DNA of 64,000 nucleotides. It comes from Lactonifactor sp. BIOML-A5 (GTDB lineage: Bacteria > Bacillota > Clostridia > Lachnospirales > Lachnospiraceae). A model generated the notes under the pieces. The model ran no database searches. It was not told where the DNA came from and saw only the letters and a program-made list of their open reading frames with translations. The position numbers and the translations under genes were made by a program. Each line of letters begins with the position of its first letter. The stretch's first letter is position 1. The stretch is taken from NCBI RefSeq assembly GCF_009677585.1, contig NZ_WKYV01000005.1:124001-188000 (forward strand), written 5' to 3'. Positions 16,803-26,258 of this stretch are shown in pieces.

Positions 16803-17492
16803 ATGGAGTTTTTACAGATACAAAATTTATGTAAGGTTTACGGCAGGGGTGAAAACCAGATTACCGCACTGGATCACATTTCCCTTACAATCGAAAAGGG
16901 AGAGTTTACCGCTATCATCGGCTCTTCCGGGTCCGGCAAATCCACCCTGCTTCACGCAATTGCAGGGGTAGATGTGCCCTCAGGCGGAAAGATATATTTG
17001 AACGGACAGGACGTTTATGCCCAGAGCAATGAAAAGCTCGCCATATTCCGCAGACGGCAGGTGGGCCTGATTTACCAGTTTCACAATCTCATTCCCACCC
17101 TGAATGTAGTGGAAAATATCACCCTCCCCATTCTGATGGATAAGAGAAGGGTAAACAAAGAACGGCTGAACGACTTGCTGGATCTGCTGGGGCTGCAGGA
17201 ACGCAGAACCCATCTGCCCAATCAGCTTTCCGGGGGCCAGCAGCAGCGGGTGGCTATTGGCCGTGCTCTGATGAACGCACCCCAGGTTATGCTGGCCGAC
17301 GAGCCCACAGGCAGCCTGGACAGCCGGAATGGGCATGAAATTATTAAACTGTTAAAAGAAAGCAATAAAAAATATGGGCAGACCCTGCTCCTCGTAACCC
17401 ATGATGAAAATATAGCCTTGCAGGCGGACCGCATCATTGGCATCTCAGACGGCAAGGTGGTGCGGGATGAGAGGCAGGTGGGGCTTAGATGA
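16803..17492 (+). CDS. ABC transporter ATPase (MacB/LolD-type)
   Basis: 229 residues with Walker A GSSGSGKST, Q-loop YQFHNLIPTL, signature LSGGQQQR, Walker B VMLADEPT and the switch His in LLVTHD. It belongs to the family partnered with FtsX-type permeases that move peptides, lipids or antibiotics. AAAGGAGG lies 8 nt before the ATG. The stop overlaps the permease start by 4 bp. It supplies ATP hydrolysis for the permease encoded next. Confidence 0.96.
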   Translation: MEFLQIQNLCKVYGRGENQITALDHISLTIEKGEFTAIIGSSGSGKSTLLHAIAGVDVPSGGKIYLNGQDVYAQSNEKLAIFRRRQVGLIYQFHNLIPTLNVVENITLPILMDKRRVNKERLNDLLDLLGLQERRTHLPNQLSGGQQQRVAIGRALMNAPQVMLADEPTGSLDSRNGHEIIKLLKESNKKYGQTLLLVTHDENIALQADRIIGISDGKVVRDERQVGLR

Positions 17493-20035
17493 ACATCTTT
17501 CATAAAGTGGCCTTCCAGGGGCTGAGGAAGAACCGTACACGTACGCTGGTTACAGTTATCGGAGTAGCGCTCTCTGCTGCTCTGATCACGGCGGTGGCGA
17601 CCTTCGCTGTCTCTCTGCAAAACTATATGGTAAATGGCGCCATTGCAAAAAGCGGTGACTGGCACGTTGAGTTTCCGGATGTGGACCAGGATTTTGTCCG
17701 GGAACAAGCCGGTGACAGCAGGGTTGCCAATCTTACCTCCTTTGAAAATGTCGGCTATGCAATGCTGGAGGATGGAAAAAATCCTGACAAGCCCTATGCA
17801 TTTATAGCCGGGTTCTGTGAGGATACCTTCGATACTTTGCCGGTACAGCTTGTTTCCGGCAGACTGCCTGAAAACAGCAGGGAGATACTTGTCCCGGTCC
17901 ACCTTGCGGCAAACGGAGGCGTAAAATTCTCAGTGGGGGATACCCTTACCCTGACAGCGGGTACCCGTCAGGCGGGAGATGAAGTACTCTCACAGCACGA
18001 TCCGTACCGCGCCGGGGAGGAAAGTCTGACAACAGGAACGGAGAAAACTTACACGGTGGTAGGGATCTGTCAAAGACCGGCCTTTGAGGAACACTCCGCG
18101 CCCGGATATACTCTGATTACCATAGGGGATGGGGGAAATGCTAAGAGACGTGTCAGCGCCTTTGCTGCTTTGAAAAAGACCGGTCAGATCCAAACGTACG
18201 CTGAGGAGGCGGCCCGGGGCGGTGCCTATGTTCTGAACGATAATGTGCTGCGTTTTCTGGGTGCTTCTGACGATACCCTGTTCAATACCCTTCTCTATTC
18301 CACAGGCATTATTGTGATTTTGCTTGTTATGCTGGGTTCTGTCTTTATGATTTACAACTCGTTCAATATTTCTTTGAATGAACGGACACATCAATTCGGA
18401 ATTCTCATGTCGGTGGGAGCCACGGCAAAGCAGCTGCGCAATTCAGTGCTGTTTGAGGGAATTTGCATTGGTGTCCTGGGCATTCCCCTGGGTATTTTAA
18501 TCGGTATCCCTAGTATCAAGCTTGTACTTGAGCTTGTGGCCAGGAACTTTGCAAATGTGCTCTACGATACCGTTCCCTTAACCCTGTGTGTTTCTGCTCC
18601 TGCGCTGGCAGCAGCGGCAGCTGTCAGTTTTATTACCATTTTAATCTCAGCCTATATTCCGGCAAGAAAGGCAGCAGGCACACCTGTGATGGAGTGCATC
18701 CGCCAGACGAATGAGATTAAGGTAGAGGCGAAAGCTATAAAAACCTCCAGATTGCTGGGACGCATTTACGGCCTTGAGGGGACACTGGCATTGAAAAATT
18801 TTAAAAGAAATAAGCGGCGCTACCGCAGTATTGTTTTGTCTCTAACGTTAAGTGTTGTGCTGTTTGTATCGGCAAGTGCTTTTAGTTCATGCCTAAGTGA
18901 GATGGGAGAGCAATCGGCGGTGGAGGCAGACGGTGATATATCTTTCTATTCCGCGGATATGGGGGAAAACGAAGCGCTCCGGCTGTATGACGAACTGAAA
19001 ACCGCAGGCGGTGTAACCAGAAGTACTTATCAGGCGGTATCCACCTATACCTGCACAGTAAAAACCAGTGATCTTACCAGTGAATTCCTGGACAGCTGCG
19101 GGGAGGATACAGGTATAGACAGGGAGAGTGACACAGCCGGGATGATGCTGGACGTTCAATTTATTGAGGATGATATCTACCAGAGTTTTCTGGAAAGCCT
19201 CGATCTCCCTGGCGAAGAGTATACCGCACAGGACGGAAACATGATTATAGTAGGTAAAAAGATGGTAGATTCCACGATTATTGATGTGTTCAGAGACCGG
19301 ACCATGGAGTTTACCCTGGGTACTGCATCCGGGGAACAGACAAAGACGATCCATGCGTCCTTTGTGGATACCTACCCGTTAGACCCCCCGCCGGCGGATC
19401 CGGGCGAGGTGAAGGGCTATGTTCTTATGGTGATCGCCCCTTACCAGATGAAGCCGCAGTTTGACGCATTGAGTGCCCCCACAAAGATGGCATTTACCTT
19501 CTGGTCGGATCATCCGGGGCAGTCTGCGGCGCAGATGCAGACCATGATTGACAGCGCAGGTACTGCCGTGGATTATACTCTGTACAATCTTCATAAGATC
19601 CTTGAGGAAAACCGCAATGTCTCCTTCATTGTAAACTTATTTACAGTTATTTTTAGCATCATGATTACTCTGATTGCAGTGGCAAACGTATTCAACACCA
19701 TTTCCACCAATATCAGGCTGCGAAGAAGGGAACTTGCCATGCTTCGTTCTGTGGGAATGCCTGACCGGGATTTCAATAAGATGATGCGCTTTGAGTGTGC
19801 CCTGTATGGTCTGCGGACCCTGCTGTTTGGCCTGCCCATCTCAGGGCTGCTTTCCTGGCTGATTTATAAGGGTATGGTACTGGGCGGTGCTGAGATTGCA
19901 TATACCTTCCCGTGGAGCAGTATGGCAATCAGTATCCTCGGAGTATTTTTAGTAATATTTATTACCATGCTGTATGCGGTAAGCAAGATACGAAAAGAAA
20001 ATATCATTGATGCCCTGCGGGACGATATGGCCTGA
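17489..20035 (+). CDS. FtsX-family ABC permease, antimicrobial-peptide type
   Basis: 848 residues. An N-terminal helix (about 16-40) is followed by a roughly 230-residue external domain and three helices (about 270-395) forming the first FtsX unit. A second helix (about 448-465), another large external domain and three C-terminal helices (about 705-840) form the second unit. This duplicated layout is shared by Vex/Bce/YtrF-like exporters. With the intramembrane-sensing kinase and regulator, it is probably a detoxification or sensing module for a peptide or cell-wall antibiotic. The specificity is unknown. Confidence 0.92.
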   Translation: MNIFHKVAFQGLRKNRTRTLVTVIGVALSAALITAVATFAVSLQNYMVNGAIAKSGDWHVEFPDVDQDFVREQAGDSRVANLTSFENVGYAMLEDGKNPDKPYAFIAGFCEDTFDTLPVQLVSGRLPENSREILVPVHLAANGGVKFSVGDTLTLTAGTRQAGDEVLSQHDPYRAGEESLTTGTEKTYTVVGICQRPAFEEHSAPGYTLITIGDGGNAKRRVSAFAALKKTGQIQTYAEEAARGGAYVLNDNVLRFLGASDDTLFNTLLYSTGIIVILLVMLGSVFMIYNSFNISLNERTHQFGILMSVGATAKQLRNSVLFEGICIGVLGIPLGILIGIPSIKLVLELVARNFANVLYDTVPLTLCVSAPALAAAAAVSFITILISAYIPARKAAGTPVMECIRQTNEIKVEAKAIKTSRLLGRIYGLEGTLALKNFKRNKRRYRSIVLSLTLSVVLFVSASAFSSCLSEMGEQSAVEADGDISFYSADMGENEALRLYDELKTAGGVTRSTYQAVSTYTCTVKTSDLTSEFLDSCGEDTGIDRESDTAGMMLDVQFIEDDIYQSFLESLDLPGEEYTAQDGNMIIVGKKMVDSTIIDVFRDRTMEFTLGTASGEQTKTIHASFVDTYPLDPPPADPGEVKGYVLMVIAPYQMKPQFDALSAPTKMAFTFWSDHPGQSAAQMQTMIDSAGTAVDYTLYNLHKILEENRNVSFIVNLFTVIFSIMITLIAVANVFNTISTNIRLRRRELAMLRSVGMPDRDFNKMMRFECALYGLRTLLFGLPISGLLSWLIYKGMVLGGAEIAYTFPWSSMAISILGVFLVIFITMLYAVSKIRKENIIDALRDDMA

Positions 20036-20056
20036 TGGGTGTGCGCTCAGGTCCGT

Positions 20057-20080
20057 ATCGTCTGGCCGCCGCCAGACGAT
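20057..20080 (+). terminator. Hairpin after the ABC permease
   Basis: A 10-bp perfect stem, ATCGTCTGGC with GCCAGACGAT, loop CGCC, 21 bp after the stop codon. No T-run follows, so it may be a weak terminator. Confidence 0.5.
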
Positions 20081-20207
20081 ATGGGATTATTACACGGGAG
20101 GAGGCAGGCAACATAGAAAAATCATTTCCCTTCCGCTGAAAAGTTGCCAAGGGCAGCAGAACTCTGGTATAGTGGAAAAAACGGCAGATACCACAAAGGA
20201 GACGATT

Positions 20208-21755
20208 ATGCGGCTGAACATGCACATTCTGGCGGAGCATTTCCGGCGTGAAGAGGTATTGGATTCACATATCCCTGACACTACGGTATTAGATTTAAAA
20301 AATATACGTAAATATACACCAGAGAAGAAACCGGACTGGGAGAACTATGTGTACCTGATAGATGGGGAAATCAGACAGAAGGACTGGTTTGCCGGGTGGG
20401 ATCCGTGGTCTGATGACAAGCATATGATATTCCTCAATACACAAGACATTCCCGAAGCCTGGAGGGAAGAGCAGTGGATTCTTCTGAAGACCGGGACGTG
20501 TGCGTCGGAAGTTCTGGAAAGGATTGCGGGTGTATTTGAATGGTTCCAGGAATGGGAAGAACGGCTTTTGCGTGCACAGATCGCAGGGACAACGCTGAAA
20601 GGTGTCCTTCGTATTGCTGCGGAGGCAGTCCCCAATCCAATTGGCCTTTTTGACAGCTCTACCAGTTGTTTGGGCTGGGCGGGAGAGCTTCCTGAAAAAA
20701 GAGATGCCCTGTGGGAGTTGGCTGTGGGGGAGAAGGTTACCTTTTCCTCCGAAATGTATCAGCTATACAAGAAATTGGGGATACTGGAAGAAGTGGAGGG
20801 CAGAAAGGCTGCGGCAATCTACCGCCTGGGAGATGAAACCTGGCCTGATTTTATGAATGCCAATATCTATGATGCCAAGGGTAAGACAAGATTGGGCAAT
20901 CTCGGAACAACAGCCTTGAACGCCCCTATGACGGCAGGGCAGTTAGCTGTTTTTGACTATCTCGCATCCTATTTATCACCAATTCTGGAACGGTATCATC
21001 AGACATTATATGATGCCAGGAAGCAGAATTTTATTAACTGTCTGGACAGAAAACCGGTTAGCAAAGAATACTTTTGGAATCGAATGTCAGCAGGGGGTGT
21101 CTCTGACAAAAGAAGACTGCATATTCTGTATATCCGACAGCTTATCGGAGACGGGGAAGGGCTGTATTCGTTAGAGGCTCTGGAAACCAGGCTGCAGCGG
21201 GGATTTTTGGAGCAGAAGAATATTTTTGTGTCCTACCATAATGGCATTGCCGTGTTTGCCTGTGACTTGGACAGCAGTGAAAAGATGGATGCGTGGATTG
21301 GACACTTTAGGAAACTCGCAGGGGAGGTACAATTTTGCATAGGTATCAGTGAGATGTTTGACAGCATAGAAGAAATCCCGGATGGCTATAAGCAGGCTGA
21401 AATTGCTGTTGGGTATGCTTTAAACAAGAAGAAAAATGGGGCTGTCCGCTTTAGAGAATGCATCTACAAGTATGCAGCCCGTAAAATAACAGAAGACTTA
21501 TCCATAAAAGCCATATGTCATCCTAAAATCTACGAAATCTATCTCTATGATCAGGAACATAGAACCAGCTATATGGAAACACTGCATGCATATCTGGAAA
21601 GCAGCTGCAATGTATCCAAAACAGCTGGAAGACTCTATCTCCACAGAAACACGGTGAATTATCGATTGGAAAAAATGCGTGAGCTCTTTGGCGATAAGTT
21701 TATAGAAGAATCTCCGGGAGATATGCTGTTTTCTTTAAAAATATTAATGAATTAG
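20208..21755 (+). CDS. PucR/CdaR-type transcriptional regulator
   Basis: 515 residues from ATG 20208, with AAAGGAGA 5 nt upstream; the frame is open earlier but has no ribosome site. The first about 370 residues show no family I can name. The C-terminus has the PucR helix-turn-helix (YMETLHAYLESSCNVSKTAGRLYLHRNTVNYRLEKM, read as two halves of the motif), with the conserved N(V)SKTA and LHRNTVNYRL. Such proteins usually activate adjacent catabolic genes when a substrate is present. The MFS carrier and LigM-like demethylase follow in the same direction, making them the likely targets. Confidence 0.85.
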   Translation: MRLNMHILAEHFRREEVLDSHIPDTTVLDLKNIRKYTPEKKPDWENYVYLIDGEIRQKDWFAGWDPWSDDKHMIFLNTQDIPEAWREEQWILLKTGTCASEVLERIAGVFEWFQEWEERLLRAQIAGTTLKGVLRIAAEAVPNPIGLFDSSTSCLGWAGELPEKRDALWELAVGEKVTFSSEMYQLYKKLGILEEVEGRKAAAIYRLGDETWPDFMNANIYDAKGKTRLGNLGTTALNAPMTAGQLAVFDYLASYLSPILERYHQTLYDARKQNFINCLDRKPVSKEYFWNRMSAGGVSDKRRLHILYIRQLIGDGEGLYSLEALETRLQRGFLEQKNIFVSYHNGIAVFACDLDSSEKMDAWIGHFRKLAGEVQFCIGISEMFDSIEEIPDGYKQAEIAVGYALNKKKNGAVRFRECIYKYAARKITEDLSIKAICHPKIYEIYLYDQEHRTSYMETLHAYLESSCNVSKTAGRLYLHRNTVNYRLEKMRELFGDKFIEESPGDMLFSLKILMN

Positions 21756-21760
21756 TAGCA

Positions 21761-21795
21761 GGCAGGTGGAAGCAGGCATTTCCACCTGCCTTTTT
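21761..21795 (+). terminator. Rho-independent terminator after the PucR-type gene
   Basis: GGCAGGTGGA pairs with TCCACCTGCC over a 10-nt loop, followed by TTTTT (21791-21795). Confidence 0.9.
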
Positions 21796-21811
21796 GTGCA
21801 TGATTGCACAA
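21794..21811 (+). promoter_or_regulatory. Palindrome TTGTGCA-N4-TGCACAA
   Basis: A perfect 7+7 inverted repeat with spacer TGAT, between the PucR-type gene and the MFS gene. A TATAAT at 21876-21881 would place it about 75 bp upstream of transcription, a usual position for an activator. It may be the PucR-type regulator's site. Confidence 0.5.
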
Positions 21812-21966
21812 AGAAAGCAGATAAAATAAAACAATAACAGTATCCAGAGACGATGTTTTCCCCTTGCATTCTATTTATAATAAAGTCATCAAGTTACATA
21901 CGGCGCCGATGATTTATGGAATCAGAAATAAAAATTGGAAGATGCTAGTTTGGAGGTAACTGTTTA

Positions 21967-23181
21967 ATGGAAACTAAGAATCAAAAATGGCTGGTATTTG
22001 CTGTCTTATGCCTGGCGTATATGCCGGCCTCCTATGCACAGTATCAGCTTTCTGTATTTGCGCCGGATCTGATGGCGGATTATGGGCTGACAACGTCACA
22101 ATTTTCTTCTGTGTTCACTTCACCTATGCTTGTGGCCATATTTTTGAGTTTTGCGGGAGGGATTATCTCAGACAGATTCGGAGCAAAAAAGGTTACCAGT
22201 ATTGCGTTTGTACTGACTTGTATCGGGCTAATTGGCAGGATTTTTGCAGGGAGCTATCTGCCGTTCTTTCTTTGCATGGCATTGACGGGTTTTTCCCAGA
22301 TGTTTGTGAATACCAATGCATCTAAAATAATGGGAAGCTGGTTTGAACCGAAGAAAGTGGGGATGCTGATGGGTGTTTTTGCACTATGCGGCCAAATCCC
22401 GGGAGCATTTGCCACGGCTACAACAGCTGTCTTATTTCCCAATATGAAGGCAGCCTACGGGGCGGCAGCCGTGTTTGGCGTTCTGGTTTTTGCACTGTGG
22501 CTACTGTTTGTGAAGGACAGACCGGGTACCTCTGGGGAACAGGAAGTGAAAGAGGAAATCTCAGAAAAGCAGGCTTCCGTTAGGGAGTGCCTGGGCGTTG
22601 TGCTGAAGAACAAAGGAATCTGGTGTATTTCTGTCTGCATCATGATGATATTGGGCTGCAATGTGACATTATCCACATTTTTACCGATAGCCCTGCAGAA
22701 GATGCACGGGTTGGATCTGGCGGTGTGCGGCACAATTGCATCCATGATCACACTGGGTAACTGTGTGGGCTCAATTACAGGCCCCATTATATTCCAGAAG
22801 GTAGGGAGAGTCAAAAGGTTTGTTCCGGGAATTGCAGCGCTGTCTTTCGTGAGTGTTCTCATATGCTGGCGGTTTGATTCCGTGCTGCTTCTGTACGCGT
22901 TCTGCTTATTGACAGGGACGCTTCTGGGTGCGGCTATGCCAATCTTTTTTTCAGCGCCGATTCTACTGGAAGGAATTGGAATCAGGTATGCAGGCAGCGC
23001 GGCAGGGGTAATAGCAACCTTGCAGCTTCTCGGGGCTGTATTAATTCCCACCTACATTCTTACCCCCATTGCCGGGGAAAATTATGGGCTGCTGTTTAGC
23101 CTGGCGGCACTGTGCATGCTGGTTATGTTTGTGTTTGGGCTTTTGATACCAGAGTTTACAACATCTAAAGAAACAATATAA
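21967..23181 (+). CDS. MFS transporter paired with the LigM-like enzyme
   Basis: 404 residues, about 12 membrane helices. It has the loop motif GGIISDRFGAKKV and a C-terminal AAGVIATLQLLGAVLIPTYILTPIAG nearly identical to the same part of the carrier at 9531-10733, so the two are paralogues. TTTGGAGGT precedes the ATG by 9 nt. The demethylase gene begins 24 bp after its stop, so the carrier probably imports the methylated substrate. The substrate class is inferred only from that neighbour. Confidence 0.9.
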   Translation: METKNQKWLVFAVLCLAYMPASYAQYQLSVFAPDLMADYGLTTSQFSSVFTSPMLVAIFLSFAGGIISDRFGAKKVTSIAFVLTCIGLIGRIFAGSYLPFFLCMALTGFSQMFVNTNASKIMGSWFEPKKVGMLMGVFALCGQIPGAFATATTAVLFPNMKAAYGAAAVFGVLVFALWLLFVKDRPGTSGEQEVKEEISEKQASVRECLGVVLKNKGIWCISVCIMMILGCNVTLSTFLPIALQKMHGLDLAVCGTIASMITLGNCVGSITGPIIFQKVGRVKRFVPGIAALSFVSVLICWRFDSVLLLYAFCLLTGTLLGAAMPIFFSAPILLEGIGIRYAGSAAGVIATLQLLGAVLIPTYILTPIAGENYGLLFSLAALCMLVMFVFGLLIPEFTTSKETI

Positions 23182-23204
23182 AAAATCTATATAGGAGGGA
23201 TATT

Positions 23205-24548
23205 ATGACGAAAACAATCAATGAGGGCGTATATACCTTTATGAATTCCGGAGGGATGCTGGTTCCCTTTGTGTATGACGGATGGAGAGCAGAGACACTG
23301 GCCTCCAAGGAAACGGCATATTTTTGTACGGTTTTAAGCACTTCGCCAATCTATGATATTAAAGGGCCGGATGCAGCAAGATTTTTAAGTTCCATTTGTG
23401 TGAATGACTTTACAACAGCAAAACCGGGAGGGATCCGCCATGCTGTCTGCTGCAATGAAAAAGGTCAGATTACCGCAGACGGTGTTGTTATGACATTGGC
23501 AGAAGATCACTTCCGCACTTACTGGATTATGCCGGTGGTTGATTACGAAGCATCGAAGACTACTATGAATATTACGGGGGAAAATATGATGATGAAGGAG
23601 TTTTTCCTTCAGATTGCTGGTCCTAAAAGTCTTGAGATTATTGAGCAGGCGGCAAAGCAGGATATTCATGGGCTGAAGTTTGCAAAACACATGATGATCC
23701 GGATTGCGGGTGTAGATGTGCGGATTCTCCGTCTGGGCATGGCAGGGACTCTTGCGTATGAACTGCATGGAGATATGGAAAAATTTGAAGAGGTCTATAA
23801 GGCGCTTTGGGACATCGGTGTTACATATGGTGCCAAAAAAATGGGAAATCAGGCATATGTTATGAATCACACAGAGGGTGGCTTCCCTAACCTGAACATG
23901 CATTATCCTCTGCCCTGGTACGAGGATCCCGGACTGGCCGCCTATCTGGAGAAACATCCAATGGAGGGCTTCTGGAACTGGAACAGGCATCTCGTGGGAA
24001 GCTGCGGAGACGATCTGGAAGTGAGATTCCGCACTCCGTATGACGTAGGGTGGGGGAATCTGGTGAACTTTAACCATGAGTTTCCGGGAAAGAAAGCACT
24101 TCTAAAGATTGCAGAGAATCCACCCATGGATGTAGTTACTTTGGAATGGAATGCCGATGATGTGGGAGAGATATTTGCGTCTCAGTTCAGAGGGAGAGAT
24201 GTGGAACCCTATGATGAGATCGGGGAAAACCCGGTAGATATCTATTTTAATCTGAATGTCAGCGGCGGATTTATCTATCATCAGGATTATGTTATGCTGG
24301 GAGATGAAAAAATCGGGGTTTCCGCGGTTCGGGCGAGAAGCGCCTACTACCGGAAGATGATTTCGCTGGGCTTTGTGAAAAAAGAGTATGCGAAACCGGG
24401 AACAGAACTTTCAGTTCTTTGGGGAAGACCGGGAACACCTCAGTACAAGGTACGCGTAACAGTAGCACGTACACCGTATGTCGATTCCGAATTTGTCAAC
24501 AATAAATTTATTGATGTGGAGGAGATTCCTCATTATAGGAAAGAATAG
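23205..24548 (+). CDS. GcvT/LigM-like tetrahydrofolate-dependent O-demethylase (aminomethyltransferase family)
   Basis: 447 residues, longer than glycine-cleavage T protein (about 365) and close to the LigM/DesA syringate and vanillate demethylases. The GcvT-like folate-binding fold is shown by YDIKGPDAARFLSSI near 53-67, the LGMAGTLAYELHGD segment in the centre, and a C-terminal barrel with RARSAYYRKMISLGFV. No glycine-cleavage P or H genes are near, so it is not part of that system. In known relatives the methyl group of an aryl methyl ether (LigM) or DMSP (DmdA) goes to tetrahydrofolate. In an anaerobe this would feed methyl-THF without a corrinoid protein. The exact substrate is unknown. 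Confidence 0.8.
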   Translation: MTKTINEGVYTFMNSGGMLVPFVYDGWRAETLASKETAYFCTVLSTSPIYDIKGPDAARFLSSICVNDFTTAKPGGIRHAVCCNEKGQITADGVVMTLAEDHFRTYWIMPVVDYEASKTTMNITGENMMMKEFFLQIAGPKSLEIIEQAAKQDIHGLKFAKHMMIRIAGVDVRILRLGMAGTLAYELHGDMEKFEEVYKALWDIGVTYGAKKMGNQAYVMNHTEGGFPNLNMHYPLPWYEDPGLAAYLEKHPMEGFWNWNRHLVGSCGDDLEVRFRTPYDVGWGNLVNFNHEFPGKKALLKIAENPPMDVVTLEWNADDVGEIFASQFRGRDVEPYDEIGENPVDIYFNLNVSGGFIYHQDYVMLGDEKIGVSAVRARSAYYRKMISLGFVKKEYAKPGTELSVLWGRPGTPQYKVRVTVARTPYVDSEFVNNKFIDVEEIPHYRKE

Positions 24549-24556
24549 GGAAAAAG

Positions 24557-24593
24557 AACACCCCTGCAGCGTGTGATTGGCTGCAGGGGTGTT
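24557..24593. terminator. Bidirectional terminator, demethylase / FGGY kinase
   Basis: A 14-bp perfect inverted repeat, AACACCCCTGCAGC with GCTGCAGGGGTGTT, loop 9 nt, between convergent genes; A-rich on the left for the minus strand. Confidence 0.8.
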
Positions 24594-24620
24594 AAGCGCC
24601 AAGAAGGGCATAATGCTGCT

Positions 24621-26138
24621 CTATCTCATTTTTTTGAACGTATCTCTGAGCGCATAATAACACTCATCGAATAATTCCTTCACCGGAGTATAAGAAGCTG
24701 CAGCCTGAGGAACCGGATCATGAGTGGCTTCTATATGTATGAAACGATCAATTGCTGAAAAATCCTTAAATAAACCTACACCGACACCGCCTGTAACAGC
24801 AGCGCCCATGGAACCGGCTTCTTCTAATAAAGTGGGAACCAGGATTCTGGCATTATATACATTAGCCATGATGTCTCTCCACACTTTACCCTTTGCACCG
24901 CCCCCTAAGACTAATATTTCTTTAATGTCTACCTGAGTCTTAAGGACATCCAGTATAATAGACAAATTCATTGTGATGCCTTCTAAAACACTTCTAAGCA
25001 AATCCCCCCTTGTATTTTCGGGCTTTAGCCCGATCCAGGCTCCTTTGGCATGGGGATCCCATCGGGGTGCCCGCTCTCCAAGGAGATACGGGAGAAAAAT
25101 CAATCCATTAGCACCTATAGGGCTGTCCTGAATTGCCTGGTTCATATAGTCATAAGGTGATCCTCCGTGGAGCTTAGCATCATAAGATTCCATCTTACAG
25201 ATACATTCTTTTACCCAGCTGTATGCTCCCCCTGCATACTGCATAGTACCGTTTGGGGCATACAGTCCGGGTATAATATGGGCCCAGGTAACAGTTCTCA
25301 TCTGTTCATCAAAAATAGGCTTTTCTGTGGTGGTGGTTATCCAGGCCGAAGTGCCCATACAGCTGTATGTCTTTCCGGGTGCAATCGAGCCTGCTCCTAC
25401 ATTGGCTGCAACCCCGTCTCCGCCTCCCAGGACAACCGGGGTATTCTCGGCAAGTCCGGTGGCCGCCGCCGCATCTTTTGTGACGGTACCGGCTATAAAA
25501 GTGGATGGCTTCAGCTCCGGAAGCTTGTCTATGTCAATACCTGCATAAGACAGTAATTCTTCAGACCACTGCAGGTTTAATAAATCAAAGCACCCGTTGC
25601 TGTTGCCGTCAGAATATTCCGTATAAAACTTCCCGGTCAGACGAAACACAATATAATCTTTGGCATTTAATGTTTTATAAGTCTGTTCATAAACTTCAGG
25701 TTCGTTGTCTCTGATCCACATAAGTTTTTGGATACCATAGGATGCCGTATTCCGATGGCCTACAATATGGTAGTAATCCCATTGAGAGATGTGTTCTTCA
25801 ATCTGGTCGGCTTGTTTCTGAGCCCGCTGATCTGCCCATATCATTGAGGGACGCAGGGGAGTTCCGGAGGAATCTACGCATAGGCACCCCATCATCTGGC
25901 CGCTGAAGCTAACTGCGGCAATGTCAGATGGCAGAACGCCGGTGGATTCAATAAGCTGACGGCTTGTGCAGCAGACTGCCCGCCACCAGTCATCAGCGTC
26001 CTGTTCTACCCAGGTGCCGTTGAAATAATGAGTATTGTAGGAATAAACCTCGTGGCCAATCAGCCTCCCATCCTCAGAAAACAGTGTGGCTTTATTCCCG
26101 GAAGTGCCAAGATCATGTGCTAAAATATACTTGCTCAT
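24621..26138 (-). CDS. FGGY-family carbohydrate kinase (xylulokinase-like)
   Basis: 505 residues. The N-terminal ATPase signature is AHDLGTSGNKATLF, followed by SFSGQMMGCLCVD and MIWADQRA, characteristic of xylulokinases. The C-terminal nucleotide-binding half has LVLGGGAKGKVWRDIMANV. It should phosphorylate a ketose, polyol or sugar acid with ATP in the cytosol. GGGAGG precedes the ATG. The gene lies behind the GntR regulator and faces away from the GRE operon; both probably serve one pathway. Substrate assignment beyond FGGY is unsafe, since the family covers xylulose, ribulose, gluconate, erythritol and others. Confidence 0.88.
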   Translation of the reverse strand: MSKYILAHDLGTSGNKATLFSEDGRLIGHEVYSYNTHYFNGTWVEQDADDWWRAVCCTSRQLIESTGVLPSDIAAVSFSGQMMGCLCVDSSGTPLRPSMIWADQRAQKQADQIEEHISQWDYYHIVGHRNTASYGIQKLMWIRDNEPEVYEQTYKTLNAKDYIVFRLTGKFYTEYSDGNSNGCFDLLNLQWSEELLSYAGIDIDKLPELKPSTFIAGTVTKDAAAATGLAENTPVVLGGGDGVAANVGAGSIAPGKTYSCMGTSAWITTTTEKPIFDEQMRTVTWAHIIPGLYAPNGTMQYAGGAYSWVKECICKMESYDAKLHGGSPYDYMNQAIQDSPIGANGLIFLPYLLGERAPRWDPHAKGAWIGLKPENTRGDLLRSVLEGITMNLSIILDVLKTQVDIKEILVLGGGAKGKVWRDIMANVYNARILVPTLLEEAGSMGAAVTGGVGVGLFKDFSAIDRFIHIEATHDPVPQAAASYTPVKELFDECYYALRDTFKKMR

Positions 26139-26258
26139 ATAAACCTCCCAATTGTAATGTTATAATGTTTGTTTGTAGGTACATAAAAAATGATAAAAAT
26201 AAATGTTTATGTAATTGTCCCTGACATACAGCATTTTTTTGTATGTCAAGGGATTCAA

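Noticed and set aside
20007..20207. Upstream extension of the PucR-type regulator
   Set aside because: It overlaps the permease end and the hairpin at 20057-20080; the ribosome site AAAGGAGA supports ATG 20208.
23205..24548. Glycine-cleavage T protein (gcvT)
   Set aside because: The protein is about 80 residues longer than GcvT and no gcvH, gcvP or lipoate genes are near; LigM/DmdA-like is a better fit.
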